From NCBI GenBank assembly GCA_964527565.1, contig CAZGOY010000016.1:1-63282 (forward strand): a stretch of 63,282 bases of DNA, given 5' to 3'. Origin of the DNA: JAGXQV01 sp964527565 (lineage in GTDB: Bacteria > Pseudomonadota > Gammaproteobacteria > Burkholderiales > Sulfuricellaceae). A program made the position numbers and the translations under genes. Below, one piece after another: positions 29,790 through 38,041 of the stretch (within the stretch, counting starts at the first letter, position 1; each line of letters starts with the position of its first letter). The notes under the pieces were generated by a model. That model saw only the letters and a list, made by a program, of their open reading frames with translations. It ran no database searches and was not told the DNA's origin.

Positions 29790-30275
29790 ATGCCGACTTT
29801 TGATATTGTTTCCGAGGTAGATCAGCAGGAACTGCGTAACGCCGTCGATCAGGCCAACAAGGAAGTCAGCACACGCTTCGATTTCAAGGGCTCGGATGCC
29901 CGCATCGAGCAGGCCGAGTTCGTGCTGACGGTATGGGCCGACGATGATTTCAAGCTCGAACAGGTGCTCGACATCCTGATGGGCAAGCTCACCAAGCGCA
30001 GCATCGACGTGCGCTGTCTGGACAAGGGCAAGATCGAGAAAGTCAGCGGTAACAAGGTGAAGCAGGCGGTGACCGTGAAGACCGGCGTGGAAACCGAGTT
30101 GGCGAAGAAAATCGTCAAGCTGGTCAAGGACAGCAAGCTCAAGGTGCAGGCCAGCATCCAGGGGGATGCGGTGCGTGTTTCCGGGGCAAAACGCGACATC
30201 CTGCAGGAAACGATTGCGCTGATACGCAAGGGCATTAGCGACTTTCCGCTGCAATTCCAGAATTTCCGCGATTAG
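29790..30275 (+). CDS. yajQ: YajQ-family nucleotide-binding protein
   Basis: A 161-residue DUF520 protein. Some members bind cyclic di-GMP and act with LysR-type regulators; others bind RNA or nucleotides. It starts MPTFDIVSEVDQQELRNAVD and contains STRFDFKG and LDKGKIEK. ATG 29790 is preferred to an in-frame start 30 bases earlier that overlaps ppnP. A possible c-di-GMP receptor, given the GGDEF/EAL and HD-GYP proteins elsewhere in the window, but this link is inference. Confidence 0.93.
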   Translation: MPTFDIVSEVDQQELRNAVDQANKEVSTRFDFKGSDARIEQAEFVLTVWADDDFKLEQVLDILMGKLTKRSIDVRCLDKGKIEKVSGNKVKQAVTVKTGVETELAKKIVKLVKDSKLKVQASIQGDAVRVSGAKRDILQETIALIRKGISDFPLQFQNFRD

Positions 30276-30290
30276 GAATAGGAATTGAAT

Positions 30291-30836
30291 ATGCCCAGCG
30301 TGCTTGTTCCCCTAGCTCACGGCTTTGAAGAAATCGAAGCCGTCACCCTCATCGACATCCTGCGCCGCGCTGGCATTGAAGTGCTGACTGCCGGACTGGC
30401 GGAAGGCGCGGCCAAGGGGGCCCACGGCGTGCAACTGATACCCGATGCCACGCTGGATCAGGCGCTGCAACAGGAATTCGACATGGTGGTGCTACCCGGT
30501 GGCCAGCCCGGCACCAACCATCTGAAGGCGGATGCGCGCATCATTGCCCTGCTGCAGGCAATGGCGCAAGCCGGAAAATATACCTGCGCGATCTGCGCCG
30601 CACCTGCGGTGCTGGGGCAGGCCGGGCTGCTGAACGGCAAGCAGGCCACCAGTTATCCCAACTGCCTGGATCATGCCGCTACCGGCGCGCAGCCAAATGG
30701 CGCTGCCGTGGTGCATGACGGCAAGGTCATCACTTCGCGCGGCCCCGGCACGGCGCTGGATTTTGCACTGGATCTGGTTGAAGTGTTGCAGGGTAAGGCG
30801 CGGCGCGACGAGGTGGAAGGCGCGCTGGCAAGGTAA
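30291..30836 (+). CDS. yajL: DJ-1/PfpI family protein, YajL-like
   Basis: About 181 residues. The nucleophile elbow cysteine is in CAICAAPAVL, with VLPGGQPGTNHL and SRGPGTALDFAL. E. coli YajL is a chaperone/deglycase-type stress protein. A TTG at 30285 is a weaker alternative start. Follows yajQ closely, so probably one operon. Confidence 0.9.
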   Translation: MPSVLVPLAHGFEEIEAVTLIDILRRAGIEVLTAGLAEGAAKGAHGVQLIPDATLDQALQQEFDMVVLPGGQPGTNHLKADARIIALLQAMAQAGKYTCAICAAPAVLGQAGLLNGKQATSYPNCLDHAATGAQPNGAAVVHDGKVITSRGPGTALDFALDLVEVLQGKARRDEVEGALAR

Positions 30837-31032
30837 GCGCTTTTGTCTGTAACGACTGCCAGCGCCCGCTTGAAATCCGGGCGGGTTAGCCCGGAACTCT
30901 GTTACAATCGCCCCGCAGCGCCGCTTTATCCAGTCTTCGCGGCGCACCATCCTGGTTTTGCCTTCCCCCCTGATCTGCCTGGACTGGCGCTCAATATGAG
31001 CGGCGGGCCGATTCTATTTTTTCCGGAGTTTT

Positions 31033-32388
31033 ATGTCTTTCGCATCCCTCGGCTTGTCCGAAGAAATCGTTCTTGCCGTCACCGAACACGGCTATACCAT
31101 TCCCACACCCATTCAGTTGCAGGCGATTCCAGCCGTGCTGGCGGGCGGCGATTTGCTGGCCGGCGCACAGACCGGCACCGGCAAGACCGCCGGTTTCGTG
31201 CTTCCCATCCTGCAACGCCTCTCCGACAAGAGCGTCAAGGGGCCGTCCGAAGGGCGTCCGCCGATTCGTGCCTTGATCCTCACGCCCACGCGCGAACTCG
31301 CCGCACAGGTGGAAGAAAGCGTGCGCACTTACGGCAAGCACCTGAAGCTGAGTTCCCTAGTCATGTTCGGCGGCGTGAACATCAATCCGCAGATCACCCG
31401 TCTGCGCAGTCGGGTGGATATCCTGGTGGCCACCCCTGGACGCCTGCTCGATCACGTGCAGCAGAAAACCCTGGATTTGTCGCATATCGAAATTTTGGTG
31501 CTGGACGAAGCCGACCGCATGCTGGACATGGGTTTTATCCGCGACATCAAGCGTATTCTGGCGCTGTTGCCGAAAAAACGGCAGAACCTGCTGTTCTCCG
31601 CAACCTTCTCGGATGAGATCAAGCTGCTGGCCGACGGCCTGCTCGACAACCCAGCATTGATCGAAGTCGCGCGCCGCAATGCCACCGCCGACAAGGTGGC
31701 GCAGAAAGTCTACCCGGTCGACCGCGAGCGCAAGCGCGAATTGCTTGCTCACCTCGTCAGGCAGGGCAACTGGCATCAGGTACTGGTGTTCACGCGCACC
31801 AAGCATGGTGCCAACCGTCTGGCCGAGCAGCTTTCCAAGGAAGGTATTCCGGCATTGGCGATTCACGGCAACAAGAGCCAGTCGGCGCGCACCCGCGCCC
31901 TGACGGAATTCAAGAGCGGCGAGTTGCAGGTGCTGGTGGCTACCGACATCGCCGCGCGCGGCATCGACATCAGCGAATTGCCGCACGTGGTCAATTTCGA
32001 GTTGCCCAACGTGCCGGAGGATTACGTGCACCGCATCGGGCGTACCGGACGCGCCGGCTCGGAAGGGGAAGCCTCGTCGCTGGTGTGCGTGGATGAGTTG
32101 AAATTGCTGACGGACATCGAAAGACTGATAAAGCGTGAAATACCCGAGGAAATAATTCCCGGCTTCGCGCCCGATCCCAACATCAAGCCGGAACCAATCC
32201 AGAACGGGCGCAGCAACAACCGGGGCGGCGGGGCGCCGGGACGTAGTGGTCAGTCCCGTGCCCGAACTTCAGCAACGACGCAGGCGCCCAAAGCGCCGGG
32301 CCGTGGCGCACCAGGTCGCGGTGCGTCAAGTGGAATGGCAGGACCGAAACCGGCATCAGCGCATCGTTCCGGCGGACGCAATCGTTGA
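31033..32388 (+). CDS. rhlE: DEAD-box RNA helicase RhlE (copy 2)
   Basis: A 451-residue RNA helicase. AQTGTGKT, PTREL, LVLDEADRML, SAT (LLFSATFS), TDIAARGID and HRIGRTGRAG are all present. The tail (from about 370) is Gly/Arg/Pro/Ala-rich with repeated GRGAPGRG units, unlike the Lys/Ser tail of copy 1. The two copies therefore probably bind different RNAs or partners. A TACAAT (30903-30908) may be its -10 element. Confidence 0.93.
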   Translation: MSFASLGLSEEIVLAVTEHGYTIPTPIQLQAIPAVLAGGDLLAGAQTGTGKTAGFVLPILQRLSDKSVKGPSEGRPPIRALILTPTRELAAQVEESVRTYGKHLKLSSLVMFGGVNINPQITRLRSRVDILVATPGRLLDHVQQKTLDLSHIEILVLDEADRMLDMGFIRDIKRILALLPKKRQNLLFSATFSDEIKLLADGLLDNPALIEVARRNATADKVAQKVYPVDRERKRELLAHLVRQGNWHQVLVFTRTKHGANRLAEQLSKEGIPALAIHGNKSQSARTRALTEFKSGELQVLVATDIAARGIDISELPHVVNFELPNVPEDYVHRIGRTGRAGSEGEASSLVCVDELKLLTDIERLIKREIPEEIIPGFAPDPNIKPEPIQNGRSNNRGGGAPGRSGQSRARTSATTQAPKAPGRGAPGRGASSGMAGPKPASAHRSGGRNR

Positions 32389-32709
32389 GACTTTACCCCG
32401 GCATCGATTTGATGCAGGCACTTTGCTGGGTTCGGCGGGATCGTTCATCCCGACGAAGTTCCGTTGGTGCGGGTGAAGTGAATTGTGATCAAGGCGCTGC
32501 TATTGGCGGCGCCGAATGGCGGCAATAAAGCGAAAAGACGCGGAAATTTGCGATGAAGCGCAACTGGAGGCGAAAGCAAACAGGTGCTGCTTTACCGCAG
32601 ATTTGCGGCACATTGCAGAATTTTTGAATTACTCGGTGTGTTTTTGAGCAATCCAGCCATGGTGACTGGTTGACTTATGCCATTCCGGTATTTTCCTGCC
32701 GGAAGTAAC
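32389..32709. other. Gene-free region between rhlE and tRNA-Glu
   Basis: About 320 bases. A small inverted repeat CGGGAT/ATCCCG lies near 32440-32455. No coding frame, RNA gene or clear terminator is recognised. Confidence 0.5.
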
Positions 32710-32785
32710 TGGCGTCCCCAACCGGATTCGAACCGGTGTTATCGCCGTGAAAGGGCGGTGTCCTAGGCCTCTAGACGATGGGGAC
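32710..32785 (-). tRNA. tRNA-Glu (anticodon TTC)
   Basis: A 76-base cloverleaf with encoded CCA. The acceptor stem GTCCCC/GGGGAC, anticodon stem-loop CGCC-CTTTCAC-GGCG with TTC, and TTCGAATC T-loop are all visible. Confidence 0.95.
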
Positions 32786-32792
32786 CTAAACT

Positions 32793-32868
<76 letters not shown>

Positions 32869-32879
32869 GAAAGACCAGC

Positions 32880-32908
32880 ATTATCCATGGTTGCAGCGGT
32901 TTTGTCAA
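32880..32908 (-). promoter_or_regulatory. Promoter of tRNA-Ala/tRNA-Glu
   Basis: On the minus strand: perfect TTGACA, 17-base spacer and GATAAT, ending 11 bases before the tRNA-Ala 5' end. Confidence 0.85.
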
Positions 32909-32942
32909 CACGCTGCGCGTGCGGTTTTCAGTTTTTATAGCG

Positions 32943-32969
32943 GGGTGGTCACTGTAATGGTGACCACCC
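32943..32969 (-). terminator. Hairpin after fba, probable terminator
   Basis: Perfect 10-bp stem GGGTGGTCAC/GTGACCACCC with a 7-base loop, 32 bases past the fba stop. On the minus strand there is no long T-run, so this could instead be an mRNA 3' stabiliser; on the plus strand TTTT follows. Confidence 0.5.
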
Positions 32970-33001
32970 ATTTTGCAATGGCAAGGTGTTACCGGCGCGC
33001 C

Positions 33002-34066
33002 TTACTTGATGACTGCGTTCAGTTCGCCCTTGGCATAGCGCGTTGCCATGTCGTCCATGGATATGGCCTTGATCTTCGAAGCCTGACCGGCGGCACCGAA
33101 GGCTTCGTAGCGTGCCTTGCAGATGTCTTTCATGGCCTTGCGCGCAGCGGCGTAGTATTTACGCGGGTCAAAGTCTTTCTTGTTTTCCACCAAATATTTG
33201 CGGATAGCGCCAGTGGAAGCCATGCGCAGGTCGGTATCGATGTTGACCTTGCGCACGCCGTTCTTGATGCCTTCGACGATTTCCTCGACTGGCACGCCGT
33301 AGGTCTGGCCCATGTCGCCGCCGAATTCGTTGATGATCTTGAGCCATTCCTGCGGCACCGAGGAAGAACCATGCATCACCAGGTGGACATTGGGGATGCG
33401 GGCATGGATTTCCTTGACGCGGTCGATGCGCAGGATCTTGCCGGAAGGCTTGGAAGTGAACTTGTAGGCGCCGTGCGAGGTGCCGATGGCGATGGCCAGG
33501 GCATCGACCTGAGTGGCCTTGACGAATTCGGCTGCCTCGTTGGGGTCGGTCAAAAGCTGGTCGTGCGACAGCACGCCTTCTGCGCCGTGGCCGTCTTCCT
33601 TTTCGCCGTGACCGGATTCCAGGGATCCTAGGCAACCCAATTCGCCTTCGACGGAAACGCCGATGGCGTGGGACATTTCAACGACCTTGCGTGAAACATC
33701 GACATTGTATTCAAAGCTGGACGGGGTCTTGCCGTCGGTCATCAGCGAGCCGTCCATCATCACGCTGGTGAAGCCGGAACGCATGGCCTGGATGCACACC
33801 GCCGGGGAGGCGCCATGATCCTGATGCATGACCACTGGGATTTCCGGGTGGGCTTCGACGGCTGCCAGGATCAGGTGGCGCAGATAAGCTTCACCGGCGT
33901 ATTTGCGCGCACCGGCGGAACCTTGCATGATCACCGGAGCGTCGCATTCGGCAGCGGCTTCCATGATCGCCTGCACTTGCTCCAGGTTGTTGACGTTGAA
34001 CGCCGGCAGGCCGTAGCCGTGCTCGGCAGCGTGATCGAGCAATTGACGCATCGAAACGAGTGCCAT
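33002..34066 (-). CDS. fba: Class II fructose-bisphosphate aldolase
   Basis: Zn2+-dependent aldolase of 354 residues. The metal and active-site region MHQDHGASPAV, SVEGELGCLG, GTSHGAYKF and VMHGSSSVP are visible. It is the CbbA/Fba type common in betaproteobacteria. Last gene of tkt-gap-pgk-pyk-fba, serving glycolysis/gluconeogenesis and, if present, the Calvin cycle. No Rubisco or phosphoribulokinase lies in the window. Confidence 0.96.
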   Translation of the reverse strand: MALVSMRQLLDHAAEHGYGLPAFNVNNLEQVQAIMEAAAECDAPVIMQGSAGARKYAGEAYLRHLILAAVEAHPEIPVVMHQDHGASPAVCIQAMRSGFTSVMMDGSLMTDGKTPSSFEYNVDVSRKVVEMSHAIGVSVEGELGCLGSLESGHGEKEDGHGAEGVLSHDQLLTDPNEAAEFVKATQVDALAIAIGTSHGAYKFTSKPSGKILRIDRVKEIHARIPNVHLVMHGSSSVPQEWLKIINEFGGDMGQTYGVPVEEIVEGIKNGVRKVNIDTDLRMASTGAIRKYLVENKKDFDPRKYYAAARKAMKDICKARYEAFGAAGQASKIKAISMDDMATRYAKGELNAVIK

Positions 34067-34126
34067 GTGATTTTCTCCTGTTAATTGACTGATGTAACTG
34101 AAATACGCCCTCGGTCGGGCGGGTAA

Positions 34127-35581
34127 TTATTGTCCGCTGATGGGGCCGCGCTCACCGACGCGCACGATTTTCATGGTATTGGTGCCGCCCGATTTGCCCA
34201 CCGACTCACCGATGGTCAGCACGATCAGGTCGCCGTGGCGCACCTCGCCGCGCCGCAGCAACTCCTGCTCGGCTTCCAGCAGGATCCTTTCGCGGTCGCC
34301 GTTTTTGGGATTTTCAAAACGGATCGGATAGACGCCGCGATACAGCGTGAGCTTGCGGCGCGTTTCCGTTACCGGTGAGAGTGCATAGATCGGTACGTCG
34401 GAATCTACCCGCGACATCCACAGCGCGGTCGAACCGGATTCGGTGAGCGCAGCGATGGCCTTGATGTCCAGGTGATGCGCGGCGAACATGGCAGACATGG
34501 CGATGGACTGGTCGATCTTGGTGTATTCGCGCATCAGGTCGAGGTTGAGCGTATCGGTCATGTGCTCCTTTTCCGCTTCCAGGCACACGCGGTCCATCGC
34601 GGCCACGGCTTCCACCGGGTACAGGCCGGCAGCGGTCTCGGCGGAGAGCATCACTGCGTCGGTGCCGTCGATCACGGCGTTGGCCACGTCCGAAACTTCC
34701 GCGCGGGTGGGAATCGGGCTGTTGATCATCGATTCCATCATCTGCGTGGCGGTAATCGCCAGCTTGTTCTTCATGCGCGCCATGCGAATCATGCGTTTTT
34801 GCAGGGCGGGAACTGCGGCATCCCCCACTTCCACGCCTAGGTCGCCGCGCGCCACCATGATGGCATCGGACGCAGTCAGGATGCCGTCCAGCGCTTCGAT
34901 GGCCTCGGCGCGTTCAATTTTTGCCACCAGCATGGTTTTCCACCCCGCTGCCTGCATCAAACGGCGTGCTAGCAGCATGTCGCCGCCGTCGCGCGGGAAG
35001 GACACGGCAACGTAGTCAGCCTTTAGCGCGGCAGCAGTCTTGATGTCCTCCATGTCCTTGTCGGTCAGTGCTGCTGCCGAGAGACCACCGCCCTGGCGGT
35101 TGATACCCTTGTTGTTGGATAGCACGCCGCCGTTGATTACTTCGCAGATAATCTCGTTGCCGGAAACGTGGTCCACCTTCATGACAATACGGCCATCGTC
35201 CAGCAACAGGTGATCGCCGTTTTTTACATCGTTGGGCAGTTCCTTGTAGTCCAGGCCAACGCGTTGTTGGTTACCAAGCGAGCAGGCCGCGTCAAGGATG
35301 AACTGGTCGCCCTTGATCAGCGTGACCTTGCCATCGGCAAATTTTCCAATGCGGATTTTCGGACCTTGCAGGTCAACCAAGACCCCCACCGGACGGTGCC
35401 GCTCGCGTGCCATTTCGCGCACCAGTTCGGCGCGCTGAATGTGTTCCTCCGCAGTGCCGTGCGAGAAATTCAGGCGCACGACATCGATACCGGCGGCCAT
35501 CATTCTATCCAGTACCTCGGGGGAACTGGACGATGGGCCCAGGGTGGCGACAATCTTTGTTCTTCTTCGCATATAGTCCAT
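34127..35581 (-). CDS. pyk: Pyruvate kinase
   Basis: Makes pyruvate and ATP from phosphoenolpyruvate, 484 residues. RRTKIVATLGPSS near the start, MVARGDLGVEV, and the signature GTDAVMLSAETAAGLYPVEAV. A second in-frame ATG nine bases inside is also possible. Fourth gene of the glycolytic operon. Confidence 0.96.
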   Translation of the reverse strand: MDYMRRRTKIVATLGPSSSSPEVLDRMMAAGIDVVRLNFSHGTAEEHIQRAELVREMARERHRPVGVLVDLQGPKIRIGKFADGKVTLIKGDQFILDAACSLGNQQRVGLDYKELPNDVKNGDHLLLDDGRIVMKVDHVSGNEIICEVINGGVLSNNKGINRQGGGLSAAALTDKDMEDIKTAAALKADYVAVSFPRDGGDMLLARRLMQAAGWKTMLVAKIERAEAIEALDGILTASDAIMVARGDLGVEVGDAAVPALQKRMIRMARMKNKLAITATQMMESMINSPIPTRAEVSDVANAVIDGTDAVMLSAETAAGLYPVEAVAAMDRVCLEAEKEHMTDTLNLDLMREYTKIDQSIAMSAMFAAHHLDIKAIAALTESGSTALWMSRVDSDVPIYALSPVTETRRKLTLYRGVYPIRFENPKNGDRERILLEAEQELLRRGEVRHGDLIVLTIGESVGKSGGTNTMKIVRVGERGPISGQ

Positions 35582-35637
35582 TCAGTTATCCAGGGGGACT
35601 CAGCATAAGCCCGGGATATTGATGCAATGTGACGGGA

Positions 35638-36819
35638 TTACTTGGCTGCACGTTTTTCCAGGATTTCTACAGCGGGCAATTTCTTGCCTTCGAGGAATTC
35701 CAGAAAGGCGCCGCCGGCGGTTGAAATGTAGGACACCTTGTCGTATATGTCGTATTTCTGGATGGCGGCAATAGTGTCGCCGCCACCGGCCAGGGTGAAG
35801 GCCTTGGTATTGGCAATCGCCATTGCAACGGTCTTGGTGCCTTCGCCGAACTGGTCGAATTCGAACACGCCGACCGGGCCGTTCCACACCACGGTACCGG
35901 CTTTCATGATGATGTCGGCGAGTTCCTGGGCGGATTTCGGGCCGATGTCGAAAATCATGTCGTCGTCCGCCACGCTGTCGGCGTCTTTCAGCACGGCGGG
36001 TTCGTTGGCGTCGAATTGCTTGCCGCACACCACGTCCACGGCAATGGGAATGGTAGCGCCGCGCTGGGTCATTTTTTCCATCAGGGCTTGGGCGGTAGGT
36101 ACCAGATCGTCTTCACACAGCGACTTGCCGACGTTCTTGCCGGTCGCCTTGAGGAAGGTGTTGGCGATGCCGCCGCCAACCACCAGTTGCTCGCACTTTT
36201 CTGATAGGGCTTCCAACACGGTCAGCTTGGTGGAAACCTTGGAACCGCCGACGATGGCCACCATCGGGCGCGCGGGGCTGAGCAAGGCCTTGGTCAGGGC
36301 ATCCAGTTCTTCACTCAGCAGCATGCCGGCGCAGGCGGTGGGGGCAAACTGGGCCACGCCGTAGGTGGAGGCTTCGGCGCGGTGCGCGGTACCGAAGGCG
36401 TCCATCACGAACACATCGCACAGGGCGGCGTATTTCTTCGCGGTTTCCTCGACGTTTTTCTTCTCGCCCTTGTTGGCGCGGCAGTTTTCCAGCAGAACCA
36501 CTTCGCCTTCGGCGACCTCGAAACCGCCATCGACCCAGTCCTTGATCAGGCGTACCGGTTTGCCCAGCTTGACGGACATCACTTCGGCTATTGGCTTGAG
36601 GGAAATTTCCTCGCTCCATTCACCTTCGGTGGGGCGTCCAAGGTGGGAGGTTACCATCACCCTGGCGCCGGCTTTCATGGCATGCTCGATGGTAGGCATG
36701 GAAGCGGTGATGCGTGCGTCGGAAGTGACTTTGCCTTCCTTGACGGGAACATTCAGGTCGGAGCGGATAAAAACGCGCTTGCCCTTGAGATCCAGATCGG
36801 TCATTTTGATGACATTCAT
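35638..36819 (-). CDS. pgk: Phosphoglycerate kinase
   Basis: A 393-residue kinase for 1,3-bisphosphoglycerate and ADP. RSDLNVPVKEGKVTSDARI near the start, then SHLGRPTEGE, VGGSKVSTKL and GGGDTIAAI. ATG 36819 fits the family start; the frame extends 16 codons upstream without conservation. Separated from gap by a structured spacer (36847-36957). Confidence 0.96.
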   Translation of the reverse strand: MNVIKMTDLDLKGKRVFIRSDLNVPVKEGKVTSDARITASMPTIEHAMKAGARVMVTSHLGRPTEGEWSEEISLKPIAEVMSVKLGKPVRLIKDWVDGGFEVAEGEVVLLENCRANKGEKKNVEETAKKYAALCDVFVMDAFGTAHRAEASTYGVAQFAPTACAGMLLSEELDALTKALLSPARPMVAIVGGSKVSTKLTVLEALSEKCEQLVVGGGIANTFLKATGKNVGKSLCEDDLVPTAQALMEKMTQRGATIPIAVDVVCGKQFDANEPAVLKDADSVADDDMIFDIGPKSAQELADIIMKAGTVVWNGPVGVFEFDQFGEGTKTVAMAIANTKAFTLAGGGDTIAAIQKYDIYDKVSYISTAGGAFLEFLEGKKLPAVEILEKRAAK

Positions 36820-36846
36820 GCTTTGAAGCTCCTGTGTAAGTAAGGT

Positions 36847-36874
36847 GTAAGGAATGGGTGGGCCCATGCCTTAC
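36847..36874 (-). repeat. Hairpin in the pgk leader
   Basis: GTAAGG and ATGGG pair with CCCAT and CCTTAC across one mismatch and a TGGG loop, 28 bases upstream of the pgk start. Could serve as an RNA stabiliser or processing site between gap and pgk. Confidence 0.5.
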
Positions 36875-36884
36875 GGCTCACATT

Positions 36885-36957
36885 GGTAGGGTGGGCACGG
36901 TATTTTGTGCCCACCCTACCGTTGCGCGTGGGCACGAAAAACCGTGCCCACCCTACC
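36885..36957. repeat. REP-like palindromic repeat between gap and pgk
   Basis: A perfect 14-bp inverted repeat GGTAGGGTGGGCAC/GTGCCCACCCTACC (36885-36898 and 36907-36920) is followed by a second smaller palindrome CGTGGGCACG/CGTGCCCAC that repeats the same core. It looks like a dispersed intergenic repeat. Confidence 0.75.
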
Positions 36958-36960
36958 GAA

Positions 36961-37959
36961 TTACTTGGCGACGTGCTCGACCAGACGCAGCATGTTGCAG
37001 GTATAGCCGTACTCGTTGTCGTACCAGGCCACCACCTTGACGAAGGTGCCGTCCAGGGCAATGCCGGCTTCGGCGTCGAAGGTGGAGGGAGCGCTGTTGC
37101 CGACGAAGTCGGTGGACACCACCTTCTCCTCGGTGTAACCCAGCACGCCCTTCATGGCGCCTTCGGAAGCAGCCTTCATGGCCTTGCAGATGTCTTCATA
37201 GGCGGCTTCCTTGTTCAGCTCGACGGTCAGGTCAACCACGGAAACATCGGAAGTCGGGACGCGGAAGGCCATGCCGGTGAGCTTCTTGTTCAGCTCGGGG
37301 ATGACCTTGCCGACGGCCTTGGCAGCGCCGGTGGACGACGGGATGATATTTTCCAGGATACCGCGGCCGCCGCGCCAGTCTTTCTTGGACGGACCGTCAA
37401 CGGTCTTCTGGGTGGCGGTGGCAGCGTGCACGGTGGTCATCAGGCCGCGCTTGATGCCCCAGTTGTCATGCAGCACCTTGGCGACGGGGGCTAAGCAGTT
37501 GGTGGTGCAGGAAGCGCCGGAAACGATGGCTTCGCCCTTGTACTTGTCGTGGTTCACGCCGTACACGAACATTGGGGTGTCGTCCTTGGAAGGAGCGGAC
37601 TGCACGACCTTCTTGGCACCAGCGGTGATGTGTGCCTGGCAGGATTCGGTGGTCAGGAAGAATCCGGTGCAGTCAATGACGATATCGGCGCCGACTTCGT
37701 TCCACTTCAGGTTAGCCGGGTCCTTTTCGGCGGTCAGGCGAATTTTCTTGCCGTTGACCACCATATTGTTGCCATCCACAGCGATGTCGCCGTTGAAGCG
37801 GCCATGCACCGAGTCATACTTGAGCATGTAAGCCAGGTAATCCGGTTCGAGCAGGTCGTTGATGGCAACAATTTCGATGCCGGGGAAATCCTTGGCGACT
37901 GCGCGGAACACCATGCGACCGATACGACCAAAACCGTTGATGCCGACTTTAATAGCCAT
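36961..37959 (-). CDS. gap: Glyceraldehyde-3-phosphate dehydrogenase (type I)
   Basis: A 332-residue dehydrogenase. NAD-binding GINGFGRIGRMVFRA at the start, catalytic cysteine in SGASCTTNCLAP, and WYDNEYGYT at the end. Second gene of the operon. Intact. Confidence 0.97.
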   Translation of the reverse strand: MAIKVGINGFGRIGRMVFRAVAKDFPGIEIVAINDLLEPDYLAYMLKYDSVHGRFNGDIAVDGNNMVVNGKKIRLTAEKDPANLKWNEVGADIVIDCTGFFLTTESCQAHITAGAKKVVQSAPSKDDTPMFVYGVNHDKYKGEAIVSGASCTTNCLAPVAKVLHDNWGIKRGLMTTVHAATATQKTVDGPSKKDWRGGRGILENIIPSSTGAAKAVGKVIPELNKKLTGMAFRVPTSDVSVVDLTVELNKEAAYEDICKAMKAASEGAMKGVLGYTEEKVVSTDFVGNSAPSTFDAEAGIALDGTFVKVVAWYDNEYGYTCNMLRLVEHVAK

Positions 37960-38041
37960 AATTTACTCCTTGGGAAGTTGAACGAAGCTTGGTTGAACCG
38001 TAATGGCGCATGCAGTGTGCGCCATTACGGTGAATGCCTGA

